From: Bradyrhizobium liaoningense
GTDB lineage: Bacteria > Pseudomonadota > Alphaproteobacteria > Rhizobiales > Xanthobacteraceae
Length of the DNA: 64,000 bases
Direction of reading: 5' to 3'
NCBI RefSeq assembly: GCF_018130785.1
Contig: NZ_JAFCJT010000010.1
Span: 161,159 to 225,158, forward strand
The notes under the pieces are model-generated. The model was not told where the DNA came from. It ran no database searches and was given only the letters and a program-made list of their open reading frames with translations. This document shows positions 53,896 through 62,048 of the stretch, one piece after another. Each line of letters opens with the position of its first letter. Position 1 is the stretch's first letter. The translations under genes and the position numbers were made by a program.

Positions 53896-55497
53896 TCACA
53901 CTCTGATGTCGACGCCGCTGCTCGATCCGAGCATGCGGCCGTAGCCGCGCCCGACGGGCGCAGCAGGCACGGTGTCGTCCTCGCTGATGATCAGCCGGCG
54001 GGCATTGCCGCCATTGTCGTTGTTCTGGCCGGAGTTCTGGCCCGATGAATTCTGGTCGCGCAGGCTGAAGGACAGCCCGTTGCTGCCGGTCTTGAGGCCG
54101 GCATCGTCGAGCGCGCGCTGCAATTGCGGGGCGTCCTGCCGCAGCATCTGCAGCGTCTCCGGCTTCTCGACCGTCAGATGCGAGGTGACCTGGCCGTTGC
54201 GATCGACATTGATGCGCACGTCGATGCGGCCGAGATCGATCGGATCGAGGCTGATGTCGAAGCGCGTCTTGCCGGCACGCGCGGCGGCCGCGATCTCGAT
54301 CGGCACGGCGTTGATGGGCACGGCATTCGTGTTGGCCGCGGTCGCGGTCAGCGTCGCGGTCGAAGCTGTCGCGGCCGAGGTCGTATTGGTCACCGGCGCC
54401 TGGATGGCGGAAGCCGCCTGCGCGCTGGTGTCGGTCGTGGGCACGACGGCTTGAGTGCCCGCATGCGCGTGCGTGTTCGCGGCAGTGGGTGTCGCGTCAG
54501 CGGCGCCGGCTTTCGCATCGGCCTTCGCGTCAGTCGCAGCGGAATCGGCCTGCGGTTTTGCGGCTTGCGCATGCGCGGCATTGGTGGTCGCATTCGCCGG
54601 GGTCTGCGCGGCGTTCGCCTTGCCTGCGTCCTGGCCGATATTGGAGACGTCCCTCTCGCCCTGCGCGGTCGCGACGGCCTTGAACGAAGGCTTTGGCGTG
54701 CCCTGGTCCACGGCGGCGATCAGGCCGCCGTTGGTCTTGGCATCGGTCGCGGTGCCGTCGGTCGTGCCGGTCGCGGTATCGCCAAGCGTCGCGGAAGTGT
54801 CCGCATCGACCTTGGCACCGGCGGTCCTGGCGCTCTTGTCGCTCGCCGTGGCGGTGTCGGTCTTGCCGCCCGCGATTTGCGCCGCCGTCGAGGCGCTGGC
54901 GGCGATGCCGGCAGCCGCAATCGTCAGCGGCGAGGCGGCGGCATCGCTGGCCTGGCTCGCGGCCGCGTTCGGATCGACCGGCACCACGGGCGGGGCAGCC
55001 ACGATGGCGTTCGGATCGGGCACGGCGACCTGCGTCGCGTCGGGCTGCACGGCGGCATCGACGGAGACGGCAAGCCCGTCGGTGCCGTCGGTCTTGTCGC
55101 CCTTGGTGTCGTCGGACTTGCCCGCCGATTTGGCGTCGGAAGTCTCGGATTTGTCCTTGGTCTTGCTCGGCTTGGCCGGATCGGCCGTGGTGTCGCTCGC
55201 GGCGGGGGCCGATGGGTCGGTGTCGTCGCTCGCCTTGCTACGCGAGGAGGGGTCGGTCGAGGAGGTATCGCGCGGGCTCTTGTCCGAGGCGGATGACGAC
55301 GAGGATGAAGAATCGGTCCGGCGCGGCGCAGTGTCCTGCGACTGCGCGTTGTTGCTAATCGCCTGGGTGTTGCTGTCGACCAGCGAGCCGAAGGAGTCGT
55401 TGGTGGACGTGTCTTTGGAGCTCTGCGACCGGGCAGGCTTTTGCTGCGTGCTCTGGACCTGCACGCTGGCTGGTACATCTGACGTCCGACCGACCAC
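53896..55497 (-). CDS. fliK: Flagellar hook-length control protein FliK
   Basis: Molecular ruler and export-switch protein, about 533 residues. Most of it (about 25-430) is a low-complexity Ala/Asp/Ser/Thr-rich spacer typical of FliK. The C-terminal Flg_hook domain has TRFDISLDPIDLGRIDVRIN, VDRNGQVTSHLTVEKPETLQ and MLRQDAPQLQRALDDAGLK. Start uncertain: GTG at 55497 has AAGGGG 7 bases before it; the frame stays open to GTG 55602. Adjacent flgD supports the assignment. Confidence 0.85.
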   Translation of the reverse strand: MVGRTSDVPASVQVQSTQQKPARSQSSKDTSTNDSFGSLVDSNTQAISNNAQSQDTAPRRTDSSSSSSSASDKSPRDTSSTDPSSRSKASDDTDPSAPAASDTTADPAKPSKTKDKSETSDAKSAGKSDDTKGDKTDGTDGLAVSVDAAVQPDATQVAVPDPNAIVAAPPVVPVDPNAAASQASDAAASPLTIAAAGIAASASTAAQIAGGKTDTATASDKSARTAGAKVDADTSATLGDTATGTTDGTATDAKTNGGLIAAVDQGTPKPSFKAVATAQGERDVSNIGQDAGKANAAQTPANATTNAAHAQAAKPQADSAATDAKADAKAGAADATPTAANTHAHAGTQAVVPTTDTSAQAASAIQAPVTNTTSAATASTATLTATAANTNAVPINAVPIEIAAAARAGKTRFDISLDPIDLGRIDVRINVDRNGQVTSHLTVEKPETLQMLRQDAPQLQRALDDAGLKTGSNGLSFSLRDQNSSGQNSGQNNDNGGNARRLIISEDDTVPAAPVGRGYGRMLGSSSGVDIRV

Positions 55498-55843
55498 GGA
55501 AAACCCCTTGGAAACATCTTCGGCAAAGGGGTAGCAAGGAGCGGGCCAGCTTCCAGATGTGCTATTTTTGCAAGCAAAATCAATTAATTGGTTGGGTTTC
55601 ACTCCCGCCGCGAGGAGTGCAAGAGCCCCGCCATTTCTGCCTCCCCGGCAAGAATTGCCCTAAGCAGGCCGCCCGCGTGATTGCTTCACCGGAATGCCGC
55701 CTATATTAAAGAGGTGCTCCAGCCGCTTTCGACCGGGCGATCGTGCCCTTCGGGAACCAAAGTTCCCGGGGATAGCCGATGTCCCGCGAGAAAGCCCAAA
55801 AATCGCGGATCGCGAACGCCGCCGTCACAACGCTTTAAGGCCC

Positions 55844-57025
55844 ATGCTCAACAGTCTGGATCTCGAAGGCCGTCCTGAGGACACCAGGGTCGTCGTCGCC
55901 ATGTCGGGCGGCGTCGATTCCTCGACGACGGCTGCGCTGCTCAAGGCCGAGGGCTATGACGTCGTCGGCATCACGCTCCAGCTCTACGATCATGGCGCGG
56001 CGACCCATCGCAAGGGCGCCTGCTGCGCCGGCCAGGACATCCACGACGCCCGCGATGTCGCCGCAAAGCTCGGCATTCCCCATTACGTGCTCGACTACGA
56101 GGATCGCTTTCGCGAGTCCGTCATCGACAATTTCGCCGACAGCTACGCGCTCGGCGAGACGCCGGTGCCGTGCATCGAGTGCAACCGCTCCGTCAAGTTC
56201 CGCGACCTGCTGAAGACCGCGCGCGAGCTTGGCGCGCAGGCGCTCGCCACCGGCCATTACGTCGCCTCGCGCCACCGCGACGACGGCCCGCGCGCGCTGG
56301 TCTGCGCCGCCGACAGCGACCGCGACCAGAGCTACTTCCTGTTCGCGACCACGCAGGAGCAACTCGACTTCCTGCGCTTTCCGCTCGGCGACATGACCAA
56401 GCCCGAGACGCGCGAGCTTGCGCGCCGTTTTGGTCTCGCCGTCGCCGACAAGCACGACAGCCAGGACATCTGCTTCGTGCCGACGGGCCGCTACACCGAC
56501 ATCATCACCCGCCTGCGTCCGAACGCGATGGACCCCGGCGACATCGTCGATCTCGACGGCCGCGTGCTCGGTCAGCACAACGGCATCGCCAATTTCACCG
56601 TCGGCCAGCGCCGCGGCCTCGGCATCGCAGCTCACGCGCCGCTGTTCGTGGTGCGGCTGGATGCAGCGAACCGCCGCGTCGTCGTCGGCCCGCGCGATGC
56701 GCTGAAGATGCACCGCATCGTGCTGCGCGACGTCAACTGGATCGGCGACGGCGACATCGACCGCGCCATCGGCAACGGCCTCGAGATGTTCGTGCGCGTC
56801 CGCTCGACCCGCAGCCCGCAGCCGGCCTGGCTGCGCGGCGGCAACGGCCATTACGAGGTCGAGCTCGTCGCCGGCGAGGAGGGCGTCTCGCCCGGCCAAG
56901 CCTGCGTGTTCTACGACGCGCCGAATGGGCAGGCCCGCGTGCTCGGCGGCGGCTTCATCCAGAGCGCCGCGGCCAAGGTTGCGAGCAGCACGGCGAGGCC
57001 GCTGGTGGAAGCGGTGCGCGGCTAA
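55844..57025 (+). CDS. mnmA: tRNA 2-thiouridine(34) synthase MnmA
   Basis: Adds sulfur to U34 of tRNA-Lys, Glu and Gln. The 393-residue protein has the PP-loop ATP-binding motif SGGVDSS (21-27), and the catalytic cysteines Cys113 (IECNRSVKF) and Cys210 (DSQDICFVP), 97 residues apart as in E. coli MnmA (102/199). The ATG at 55844, with AAGG 4 bases before it, is the family start; an in-frame ATG at 55694 would add a non-homologous Arg-rich tail. Confidence 0.95.
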   Translation: MLNSLDLEGRPEDTRVVVAMSGGVDSSTTAALLKAEGYDVVGITLQLYDHGAATHRKGACCAGQDIHDARDVAAKLGIPHYVLDYEDRFRESVIDNFADSYALGETPVPCIECNRSVKFRDLLKTARELGAQALATGHYVASRHRDDGPRALVCAADSDRDQSYFLFATTQEQLDFLRFPLGDMTKPETRELARRFGLAVADKHDSQDICFVPTGRYTDIITRLRPNAMDPGDIVDLDGRVLGQHNGIANFTVGQRRGLGIAAHAPLFVVRLDAANRRVVVGPRDALKMHRIVLRDVNWIGDGDIDRAIGNGLEMFVRVRSTRSPQPAWLRGGNGHYEVELVAGEEGVSPGQACVFYDAPNGQARVLGGGFIQSAAAKVASSTARPLVEAVRG

Positions 57026-57074
57026 GCGCATGATCCGGAAGAGTGTGAGGCGGTTTTCCGACCAGATCATGCGC
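57026..57074. repeat. Rhizobial palindromic repeat 'gcgcatgatc...gatcatgcgc'
   Basis: GCGCATGATC (57026-57035) and GATCATGCGC (57065-57074) are perfect inverted arms around CGGAAGAGTGTGAGGCGGTT. This arrangement is a dispersed repeat widely seen in Rhizobiales. It starts directly after the mnmA stop codon and before the methyltransferase gene. Confidence 0.75.
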
Positions 57075-57104
57075 AAGATAAAAAGCTAGGCTGGGGCAGG
57101 GGGC

Positions 57105-57743
57105 ATGGCAGCAGACATCTCGCGGGCCGGGGTCGAGAAGGCCTATGGCCGCTGGGCGCCGGTTTACGATCTCGTGTTCGGCAAGGTCTTTGACGCCGGC
57201 CGGCAGTCGACCATTCTGGAGGCCGACCGCATCGGCGGCCGCATCCTCGACGTCGGCGTCGGCACCGGCCTCTCGCTCTCCGATTATTCGCGCACCACGA
57301 AGATCTGCGGCGTCGACATCTCCGAGCCGATGCTGCGCAAGGCGCAGGCGCGCGTGCGGAGCTTGCGCCTCTCCAATGTCGAGGTGCTCTCGGTGATGGA
57401 CGCGAAGAACCTCGCTTTCCCGAACAACGCCTTCGACGCGGTGGTCGCGCAATATGTCATCACCGCCGTGCCCGATCCCGAAGGCACGCTCGACGAGTTC
57501 GTGCGCGTGCTCAAGCCGGGCGGCGAGTTGATCCTCGTCAACCACATCGGCGCGGAGAGCGGCCCGCGCAAACTGTTCGAGCTGGCCTTCGCACCCGTCG
57601 CCCGCCGCCTCGGCTGGCGTCCGGAATTTCCGTGGGACCGCCTCGTCAACTGGGCGGCAAGGCACGGCGGGGTCACGCTCGCGGAGCGCCGTCCCATGCC
57701 GCCGATGGGGCACTTTTCGCTGATCCGCTACGTCAAATCGTAG
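57105..57743 (+). CDS. pmtA: Class I SAM methyltransferase, PmtA-like
   Basis: A 212-residue methyltransferase. Motif I is ILDVGVGTGLSL, with KICGVDISEPMLRKAQARVR, and VLKPGGELILVNHIGAESGP near the C-terminus. The N-terminal AYGRWAPVYDLVFGKVFDAG resembles rhizobial phosphatidylethanolamine N-methyltransferase PmtA, which makes phosphatidylcholine precursors. The assignment is from recall of the family pattern, so another small-molecule methyltransferase is possible. Confidence 0.72.
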   Translation: MAADISRAGVEKAYGRWAPVYDLVFGKVFDAGRQSTILEADRIGGRILDVGVGTGLSLSDYSRTTKICGVDISEPMLRKAQARVRSLRLSNVEVLSVMDAKNLAFPNNAFDAVVAQYVITAVPDPEGTLDEFVRVLKPGGELILVNHIGAESGPRKLFELAFAPVARRLGWRPEFPWDRLVNWAARHGGVTLAERRPMPPMGHFSLIRYVKS

Positions 57744-57796
57744 TTGCGAGCAGCACGGGCTCGCGCCGCAAGTCGGCGCCTGTCGCCGCGAATCGA

Positions 57797-57842
57797 GACC
57801 TCATCCTGAGGAGCCCGCGTTAGCGGGGGTCTCGAAGGATGC
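57797..57842. repeat. Dispersed hairpin repeat 'ctcatcctgagg...'
   Basis: GACCTCATCCTGAGGAGCCC with GCGTTAGCGGGGGTCTCGAA and GGATG. The inner GCCCGC / GCGGGG and the ATCCTGAG / CTCGAAGGAT elements form the hairpin of a common alphaproteobacterial repeat. It lies between the methyltransferase and a small secreted-protein gene. Confidence 0.6.
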
Positions 57843-57927
57843 GCCGCGACGAAACCCGCGACATTCCAGGCTTCAATTCGCTGTGCGTCGGCCGGAACCT
57901 CCGCATGGCCGGAGACGTTTCCCTTCC

Positions 57928-58290
57928 ATGCGCACGACATCAAACATCATCCTTGCGGGCCTCCTGATCGTCGCTTCAGGCGCCGCGATCGCGCAGGCCC
58001 CGCCCGCCCCGGCGACGCCGCCGCAAGCGACCGCGCCGCCATCCCCGCAACACGCCGCCAACTGCACGCCGCAGGACCGCCCGAACCGCGCCACCGCGCC
58101 CGACGGCACCACCACCGGCCAGTCCCGGGAACCGCTCGGCGACAAGCTGGCAAAATCAGACGGCGTGCTCTGCCCGCCCTCCGGCGTCGACCCCGACATG
58201 CACGCCCCCGCGCCCTCTACGGACGGCGCCATGCCGGTCATCCCGCCCCCCGGCAGCCCAGGCGGCGACCAGACGGTCAGGCCGAAGTAG
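57928..58290 (+). CDS. Small Pro-rich secreted protein
   Basis: A 120-residue protein with a signal peptide (MRTTSNIILAGLLIVASGAA, ending IAQA) and a Pro/Ala-rich mature part with two cysteines (NCTPQDRPNR and LCPPSGVDPDM). No family is recognised; probably periplasmic. The start at 57928 begins the signal peptide. Confidence 0.65.
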   Translation: MRTTSNIILAGLLIVASGAAIAQAPPAPATPPQATAPPSPQHAANCTPQDRPNRATAPDGTTTGQSREPLGDKLAKSDGVLCPPSGVDPDMHAPAPSTDGAMPVIPPPGSPGGDQTVRPK

Positions 58291-58483
58291 CTGTTGCGCC
58301 GTAGGCGGAGGCCGCCTTTCCTTCGCCTCGCCCCGCCCGCGGAAAGAGGCTAGAATCTGCGCAAAAGCGCGGATTCCGGGTGAGAGGGACTCTCGGCGAG
58401 TCAGGTAGCGGAAAACGGCTGCGTTCGGCCCCAAACAGGACGATTTAGCCAGCGAAATCACTGATCAATCGGCGCCACCTTGC

Positions 58484-58512
58484 TTGACTTCGCGCCGCCC
58501 CCTTCTTTATAT
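58484..58512 (+). promoter_or_regulatory. Sigma-70 promoter of the tRNA gene
   Basis: TTGACT (58484-58489) and TTATAT (58507-58512) are separated by exactly 17 bases, a good match to -35 and -10 boxes, 47 bases before the mature tRNA start. Confidence 0.7.
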
Positions 58513-58558
58513 GCCGCGCGTTCGCGAGATCGGCCCTATTCGGCCCTCGCGACCCTGT

Positions 58559-58635
58559 GGCGGGGTAGCTCAGCTGGTTAGAGCACGGGAATCATAATCC
58601 TGGGGTCGGGGGTTCGAGTCCCTCTCCCGCTACCA
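58559..58635 (+). tRNA. tRNA-Met (anticodon CAU), island attachment site
   Basis: The 77-base sequence folds into a full cloverleaf: acceptor GGCGGGG with TCCCGCT (G-U at both ends), D stem GCTC/GAGC, anticodon stem CGGGA/TCCTG with loop ATCATAA and anticodon CAT (58593-58595), T stem GGGGG/CCCTC with loop TTCGAGT, and encoded CCA. It resembles elongator tRNA-Met; tRNA-Ile2 (also CAU) is less likely but cannot be excluded without comparison. A serine-recombinase gene overlaps the 3' half. Confidence 0.93.
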
Positions 58636-58636
58636 C
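58592..58636. other. Predicted attachment site (att) of the island
   Basis: The last 14 codons and TGA stop codon of the recombinase are read from the complement of the tRNA 3' half, from the anticodon loop to the base after CCA. Because the tRNA is intact, the segment most likely was brought by the element as a copy of the tRNA end; the other att copy is expected outside the window. The exact core cannot be fixed from one end. Confidence 0.6.
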
Positions 58637-60223
58637 GTATCCCCCACTATGAGGGTGGGCCTCCGGAAAGACCCCTCCGCCGACCAGGGCGGCCAGCTTT
58701 CCCTTGACCTCGACCTCGAAGCCTTCCCATGGGCCTTTCGGGTAGACAATGACGCTGTGCACAAGGGACCTGAAGTCGGCGACCAACGGGCCGCGGTCGT
58801 CCTCCGCGCTTGCGTGGCTTGCTATCCTGTCGGCAAGCGCATTGACCGTCTCGATGTAGCGGTCCAGCGTCGCCGGATGCAGTGAGATAGAGGTAGGGGC
58901 CTCCTCGAGGGCAGCTATTTCCGCCTCGACGCGCAACCGTTCTTGCTTCAACTCGGCGATCCGTTGCCTGGCATCCTCCTCAGAAATCACGTACTTGATC
59001 ACAAGATCAATGTTGCGCTGACGCTCGCCTTCGATCCGGTCACGTTTGGCCTCTAGCCGCAGGCGCTCCGCGGAAGCGTTTCCCGCAAGCCGCTCTCGTT
59101 CACTGTTGTAGTTGCGGACGTAGGTCCCGATCAGCCGTGGGTCCTTCAACTCCTCGACCATCCCACTGAGCACAAGTGTTTCGATGTCGCGCAAGTAGAT
59201 GATCCTGCGATTCGAGCAACTGCCACTCTCGCGCACAGCTGAGCAACGAATCCTGGTCTTTCCGGTCTTGTCGCGGTCGTGAACTGACAGGCCAGATCCG
59301 CAACAACCGCACCGAAGAAGACCTGATAGGAGATGCGGGGCCCGTCGCTTCATGTGGCTGGCCAAATGTCCCTTCTCAGTCTTCAAGGCGTGCGCCTGCT
59401 CCCAAACTGACTGTTCGACGATCCGCAGTTGGGGCGCATCGATGCTCTGCCACTCCTCACGAGGGTTCGGACGAGACAATCGCTTGCCTGTATCGGGATC
59501 CTTCACCATCCTGACCTTGTTCCAGACGATACGGCCAGCATAGAGCTCATTGAAGATGAGTCCCGTCCCGCGCTTGGCGTTGCCATTGATCGTCGACGCA
59601 TTCCATCGCCGACCTCGCGGCGGATGGATATTTTCCCGATTGAGATCCTGCGCGATCTCTCGTGGTGCCCGTCCCGCTGCGTATGCTGCAAAAATCCGTC
59701 GGACAATCGTAGCTTCATCTTCGATGATTTCGAGCTCGCCGGGTTTGCCGGGTACCGCTCGATATCCGTAAGCTCGCCCTCCTGCGTGTCGGCCGTCGCG
59801 TACCACGCCGGCCATGCCGCGGCGGACCTTCTTCGCGCCGTCCTCGCGCTGCATCTGTCCGACGAGGCCGCGGATCCCAATCAAGATTGAGTCCGCAGTG
59901 CCATCGTGGACGGCTTGGATCTCGATCCCCTGGAAAGACAACCTTTTGTGAATGCCGGCCAGATCCTCCATGTCACGTGAGAGCCGGTCCAATGCCTCTA
60001 CGATCACCACCGTGAAGCGATGCTGACGTGCAGCGTCCATAAGCTGCATCAAACCATCGCGGCCGAATACCGATGCCCCAGAACGCGCCTTGTCTTCAAA
60101 GGTAGCAACGACATCGAGTTGGTGACGAGCCGCATAAGCGCGGCACAGCGCAATCTGGTCTTCAGTCGATTTTTCGTTTTGAAGCTCGGTCGAGAACCGA
60201 GCATAGATCGCCGCGGGTTTCAT
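58592..60223 (-). CDS. Large serine recombinase (site-specific integrase)
   Basis: A 543-residue serine integrase. The N-terminal resolvase domain (1-150) has the catalytic Ser11 (AAIYARFSTELQ) and VIVEALDRLSRDMEDLAGIH. Next come the recombinase DNA-binding domain (GMAGVVRDGRHAGGRAYGYR ... IFAAYAAGRAPREIAQDLNR), a zinc-ribbon (LLRCGCCGSGLS ... RCSAVRESGSC), and a coiled coil. The C-terminal tail VVAGEGLEPPTPGL is encoded by the complement of tRNA-Met. The ATG at 60223 starts the catalytic domain; TTG 60265 / ATG 60262 are alternatives. It should integrate and excise the island. Confidence 0.9.
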   Translation of the reverse strand: MKPAAIYARFSTELQNEKSTEDQIALCRAYAARHQLDVVATFEDKARSGASVFGRDGLMQLMDAARQHRFTVVIVEALDRLSRDMEDLAGIHKRLSFQGIEIQAVHDGTADSILIGIRGLVGQMQREDGAKKVRRGMAGVVRDGRHAGGRAYGYRAVPGKPGELEIIEDEATIVRRIFAAYAAGRAPREIAQDLNRENIHPPRGRRWNASTINGNAKRGTGLIFNELYAGRIVWNKVRMVKDPDTGKRLSRPNPREEWQSIDAPQLRIVEQSVWEQAHALKTEKGHLASHMKRRAPHLLSGLLRCGCCGSGLSVHDRDKTGKTRIRCSAVRESGSCSNRRIIYLRDIETLVLSGMVEELKDPRLIGTYVRNYNSERERLAGNASAERLRLEAKRDRIEGERQRNIDLVIKYVISEEDARQRIAELKQERLRVEAEIAALEEAPTSISLHPATLDRYIETVNALADRIASHASAEDDRGPLVADFRSLVHSVIVYPKGPWEGFEVEVKGKLAALVGGGVFPEAHPHSGGYVVAGEGLEPPTPGL

Positions 60224-60425
60224 CTCGAATACCAGTCCTGATGGGCTTGTCGCCAGCGGCATCAAGATGATTCTTCATGAGGCGCTCGCTATCGAGAAGA
60301 TGATCGCGCCTAGCATCCGCGATTGCAAGTGCTTCAACAAATTGGACCAAAGCAGGATCTAGTTCGCCTGAGGTTGCGCGCCCTGGTACACGATCGACTA
60401 CTCCCACCAATCTCGCGCGCTTCAT
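60162..60425 (-). CDS. Small ORF upstream of the recombinase
   Basis: An 87-residue ORF, same strand, overlapping the recombinase start by 62 bases in another frame. LVGVVDRVPGRATSGELDPA and LVQFVEALAIADARRDHLLD look protein-like and, from memory, similar short proteins often sit just ahead of serine recombinases in rhizobia. They have no known function; a recombination accessory role is a guess. The C-terminal half is less convincing. Confidence 0.5.
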   Translation of the reverse strand: MKRARLVGVVDRVPGRATSGELDPALVQFVEALAIADARRDHLLDSERLMKNHLDAAGDKPIRTGIRDETRGDLCSVLDRASKRKID

Positions 60426-60547
60426 CCCAGTAGGATGCAGCGATCACTTGAGAAAGGGCAGGGCGTTTTCGCTCTATCGTAGAATTGAATGTTATGGCGT
60501 AGAAAAAGGACGGCCACTTCGAAACTCGAGATATAAGTCTCGACCAG

Positions 60548-61213
60548 CTATCGGTAAAGCAAGTACCCCGCGAGTAGCGTGGCTAGTACCGGGATCGCTC
60601 CCAGCACCAGAATTGATCCGCGACTTTGACGCTGCAGCACGAAGAGTGCCATGATCGCAGCACAAAGAGCAAGCAGCGCGACACCATGTAAGGTCAATCG
60701 ATCCCAGCCCACAATGACGTAGCGTGACAAGTTCCACCCGGTTTGCTGGAGATCCCATAAAACGCCCTGACTGGTCATGAGCAAAGCGAGAGCGCCCGCA
60801 GCAGTGAACGGCGGAACTGCCGCGAGCAGGCCTAGGCGCTGTTGCCGCTTAGTAGCTAAGCGTACCGTTGCGGCTAGTCGCATCAGCACTAGGAAGTGGA
60901 CGGCCATGAGGAGAAGCGCGCCGAAAACAATCGTTCCGGATGTAATTGTTGAATTGATCGTTAGAAATCGCCAAAGCGATGCACGTCTGTCGTCGAATGT
61001 GGCAAGCGTCGCGCTGGCCGAGGTAAACAGGAGTTGAAGTACAAATTCGAGGACGAAAGCACTGAAGAAGCCTAACAGGACGAAAAGCATCATGTCAGCA
61101 CGGTACACCGCGCTGTGATCAGTCATGGCGATGGCGCGCGTCGCCGGCGCCGGGTGCAGTCCGAGAAAGCGGGACGAAAACCTGCGCAGTGCGGTTGTGT
61201 CGCGCGTGGTCAC
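60548..61213 (-). CDS. C-terminal membrane part of a split M48-type protease
   Basis: A 221-residue frame starting at GTG, overlapping the end of the M48 protease frame as GTGA. The first 27 residues (RRFSSRFLGLHPAPATRAIA) look like the end of an M48 catalytic domain (the HPxxxR segment). Then come about five to six membrane helices, e.g. MLFVLLGFFSAFVLEFVLQL. Either the two frames are one gene broken by a frameshift, or they are coupled genes. The coding of the HP segment in the second frame favours the former. Confidence 0.6.
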   Translation of the reverse strand: MTTRDTTALRRFSSRFLGLHPAPATRAIAMTDHSAVYRADMMLFVLLGFFSAFVLEFVLQLLFTSASATLATFDDRRASLWRFLTINSTITSGTIVFGALLLMAVHFLVLMRLAATVRLATKRQQRLGLLAAVPPFTAAGALALLMTSQGVLWDLQQTGWNLSRYVIVGWDRLTLHGVALLALCAAIMALFVLQRQSRGSILVLGAIPVLATLLAGYLLYR

Positions 61214-61725
61214 TGAAAAGACTTGGCGATAGGTCCAACAGCTATTGTCGCGGCGGCGTCAGCATAAAACTCCCGAAGTCGCGCTGCGGAGCGGCGCTCC
61301 AGCATCAGCACCAGGAAGATGCTTCCGAACAGCACTAAGTTTGCGACCATTCCAAATTCCATCCAGCCTAAGAGTGCCTTTCTCACTTCAGGCCATCCTC
61401 CAACGTTGCCGATGTCCGCCAAGGCAACCAACAGATTGAATAGGGCCGATCCGTAAGCGATTGACAGAAAAAGCGTAGCGGTGGTGTAGACAACGGACAG
61501 CCAATTCTCACGAAGCAGGTCACCAACGGCCAAATGTGCGTATTCATGAGCTAGTCGGTAGCGAAACCCTTCAGGTTCGCGTTTTATAAATGGCAAGGCC
61601 CCCCGACCGACGCCGACAACGTCGCGAGTTCCTATCCGCATTGCAAGAATGCGAGAGTCTCCCATTCCGCCGAGGGCTACCGCCACAGCGCGCGCCCCGA
61701 AAGTGCGGTTCAGGTCCCGGAGCAT
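61210..61725 (-). CDS. M48-family zinc metalloprotease, N-terminal part
   Basis: A 171-residue frame with the zinc motif AHEYAHLAVGD (His60, Glu61, His64) and the third ligand region LREFYAD (Glu near 152), with two membrane helices between (SVVYTTATLFLSIAYGSALF and FGMVANLVLFGSIFLVLMLE). This is the M48 (Ste24/HtpX-like) arrangement. Upstream, the frame runs into a resolvase remnant, so the N-terminal helices usual for the family may be missing. It ends KSFQ-stop, overlapping the next frame by 4 bases (see the entry at 60548). Confidence 0.6.
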   Translation of the reverse strand: MLRDLNRTFGARAVAVALGGMGDSRILAMRIGTRDVVGVGRGALPFIKREPEGFRYRLAHEYAHLAVGDLLRENWLSVVYTTATLFLSIAYGSALFNLLVALADIGNVGGWPEVRKALLGWMEFGMVANLVLFGSIFLVLMLERRSAARLREFYADAAATIAVGPIAKSFQ

Positions 61726-61763
61726 CCGTCGGGCCGAAACTGTGCGTAAGGACGTTATCCCGG

Positions 61764-62018
61764 ATGACCGCGATGCGCCAGACCACAGCAGTTTGCGTCT
61801 GTCCGTTGGGGTGTGGCCGCAGAATTAGAACCGGGTGCGATGAGATTTTCGAGGAGCAGGTCTCCCCGGTTAGCCGCCGCGAGGAGTTGGAGCGGTGCCT
61901 CAAGTTCGTTCGGAAGGGAGACAGTCTAGTTGTGACGAAGCTGGATCGTTTAGCTCGCTCGATCCCTGATTTGGTGAAGATCATCGGCGCTCTTGAAGAG
62001 AAGGAAGCAACTCTGAAC
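61764..62018 (+). pseudogene. Serine resolvase remnant, cut by the IS3 element
   Basis: The frame encodes GCDEIFEEQVSPVSRREELE, RCLKFVRKGDSLVVTKLDRL and ARSIPDLVKIIGALEEKEAT, a clear match to the middle of Tn3/invertase-type resolvases. The N-terminal catalytic part is degenerate or frameshifted (a CAR..Q-like trace appears in another frame). The coding stops at the IS insertion after LN. The sequence beyond the IS has an HTH-like piece (LARTIGERLRSGSSLPAISK) in a shifted frame, possibly its C-terminal end. Confidence 0.7.
62016..62018. repeat. 3-bp target-site duplication (left)
   Basis: AAC directly before the left inverted repeat. The same AAC follows the right inverted repeat at 63265-63267, as expected for IS3-family transposition. 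Confidence 0.7.
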
Positions 62019-62045
62019 TGAGCTGCTGCCGGTTTGATGGACACC
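62019..62045. repeat. Left inverted repeat of the IS3 element
   Basis: 27 bases, TGAGCTGCTGCCGGTTTGAT followed by GGACACC. It is the exact reverse complement of 63238-63264. Confidence 0.92.
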
Positions 62046-62048
62046 CGG

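Noticed and set aside
61590..61763. Upstream part of the frame leading into the resolvase remnant
   Set aside because: It is antisense to the M48 gene; the resolvase similarity begins only near RTGCDEIFEE.
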